Shown piece by piece: positions 6,805 through 7,283 of a stretch of DNA of 7,283 nt (positions are counted from its first letter, which is position 1; each line of letters opens with the position of its first letter). Under the pieces are notes generated by a model. It made no database searches. It had not been told where the DNA came from and saw only the letters and a program-made list of their open reading frames with translations. The stretch is from Gammaproteobacteria bacterium (GTDB lineage: Bacteria; Pseudomonadota; Gammaproteobacteria; Pseudomonadales; Porticoccaceae), in the NCBI GenBank assembly GCA_003646355.1, contig QNFO01000053.1:1-7283 (forward strand), written 5' to 3'. Both the position numbers and the translations under genes were made by a program.

Positions 6805-7283
6805 ATGTCTAGCATCCTTCTCGACGGTAAATCACTCGCCCAGCAAAGCGAAGCGGAAATTAGCCAACGCGTCGACGCGCTCAAAGCCCGCAACAAGGGG
6901 CAGGCACCGATTCTGGCAACCATTCTGGTCGGCGGTGATCCCGCTTCCGCAACTTATGTGCGCATGAAGCAAAATGCCTGCAAGCGTGTGGGTATGGAGT
7001 CGATGGCCATCGAGCTGGGCGAAGACACCACCACCGAAAAGCTGCTGGCGAAAATCACCGAGCTCAACGACAACCCCAACTGCCACGGCATTTTACTGCA
7101 GCACCCGGTGCCGCCCCAAATTGATGAGCGCCTGTGCTTCGACCATATTGCCCTAAATAAAGATGTTGATGGCGTCACCTGCCAGGGCTTCGGGCGCATG
7201 GCCATGTCAGAGCCCGCCTTCGGTTCCGCCACCCCCCAGGGCATTATGCGATTGTTAGCGGCTTACGATATTCCAATTGCCGG
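6805..7283 (+). CDS. folD: FolD, methylene-tetrahydrofolate dehydrogenase/cyclohydrolase (5' part, cut by window edge)
   Basis: Cytoplasmic bifunctional enzyme interconverting 5,10-methylene-, methenyl- and 10-formyl-tetrahydrofolate with NADP. The window holds 159 complete codons of an expected 280-290. The N-terminal catalytic domain is present: ILLDGKSLA (4-12), [19 protein letters not shown] (41-59) with Tyr51 and the catalytic Lys55, [10 protein letters not shown] (95-104) with Gln99, KDVDGVT (119-125), and [10 protein letters not shown] (142-151), which matches the family's CTPxGI signature with Ala in place of Cys. The start ATG has GGAG four bases upstream. It is divergent from the tRNA operon; folD beside a tRNA cluster is, as I recall, also found in pseudomonads. 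Odd points: His100 and Val102 replace the usual Leu residues of QLPLP, and the GFGRMAM segment (128-134) differs from the common NxGRL, suggesting a divergent FolD subgroup. NADP-binding and C-terminal regions lie outside the window. Confidence 0.94.
   Translation, partial: MSSILLDGKSLAQQSEAEISQRVDALKARNKGQAPILATILVGGDPASATYVRMKQNACKRVGMESMAIELGEDTTTEKLLAKITELNDNPNCHGILLQHPVPPQIDERLCFDHIALNKDVDGVTCQGFGRMAMSEPAFGSATPQGIMRLLAAYDIPIA

Overview
The window looks like an ordinary chromosomal stretch of a gammaproteobacterium, plausibly a marine Cellvibrionales- or Pseudomonadales-like organism. This rests on the moderate GC content, AcrA/AcrB-type efflux proteins, CCA-encoding tRNA genes very close to E. 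coli His, Arg-UCU and Pro-UGG tRNAs, and a tRNA cluster beside folD. The placement below the class level is inference. No phage, insertion sequence, CRISPR array or toxin/defence gene was seen.

Layout from left to right: (1) 1-2838, minus: the first 946 codons of an HAE1/AcrB-type RND efflux permease, cut by the window edge. (2) 2839-4044, minus: its periplasmic adaptor lipoprotein (AcrA/MexA type), whose stop codon directly abuts the permease start. (3) 4045-4157: a leader with an imperfect palindrome, a 7-bp direct repeat and possible -10 elements, the likely control region of the efflux operon. (4) 4158-4850, minus: a class I SAM-dependent methyltransferase with an N-terminal four-cysteine zinc-ribbon-like element. 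(5) 4877-5971, minus: a zinc-dependent medium-chain alcohol dehydrogenase, 26 bp upstream of the methyltransferase. (6) 6140-6595, minus: three tRNA genes transcribed Pro(UGG), Arg(UCU), His(GUG) from a near-consensus sigma70 promoter (6623-6651) with a GC-rich discriminator. (7) 6805-7283, plus: the first 159 codons of folD, divergent from the tRNA operon and cut by the right edge.

Functionally, the adaptor and permease form the inner-membrane and periplasmic parts of a tripartite drug/solvent exporter. No outer-membrane channel gene or local regulator is visible. The tRNA operon and folD are translation and one-carbon housekeeping genes sharing a divergent intergenic region. The dehydrogenase and methyltransferase have clear folds but unknown substrates.

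I see no convincing evidence of an undescribed system. The most useful leads are the altered phenylalanine cluster in the pump's drug pocket, the operator-like leader of the efflux operon, the unusual FolD substrate-site motif, and the uncharacterised zinc-ribbon methyltransferase.
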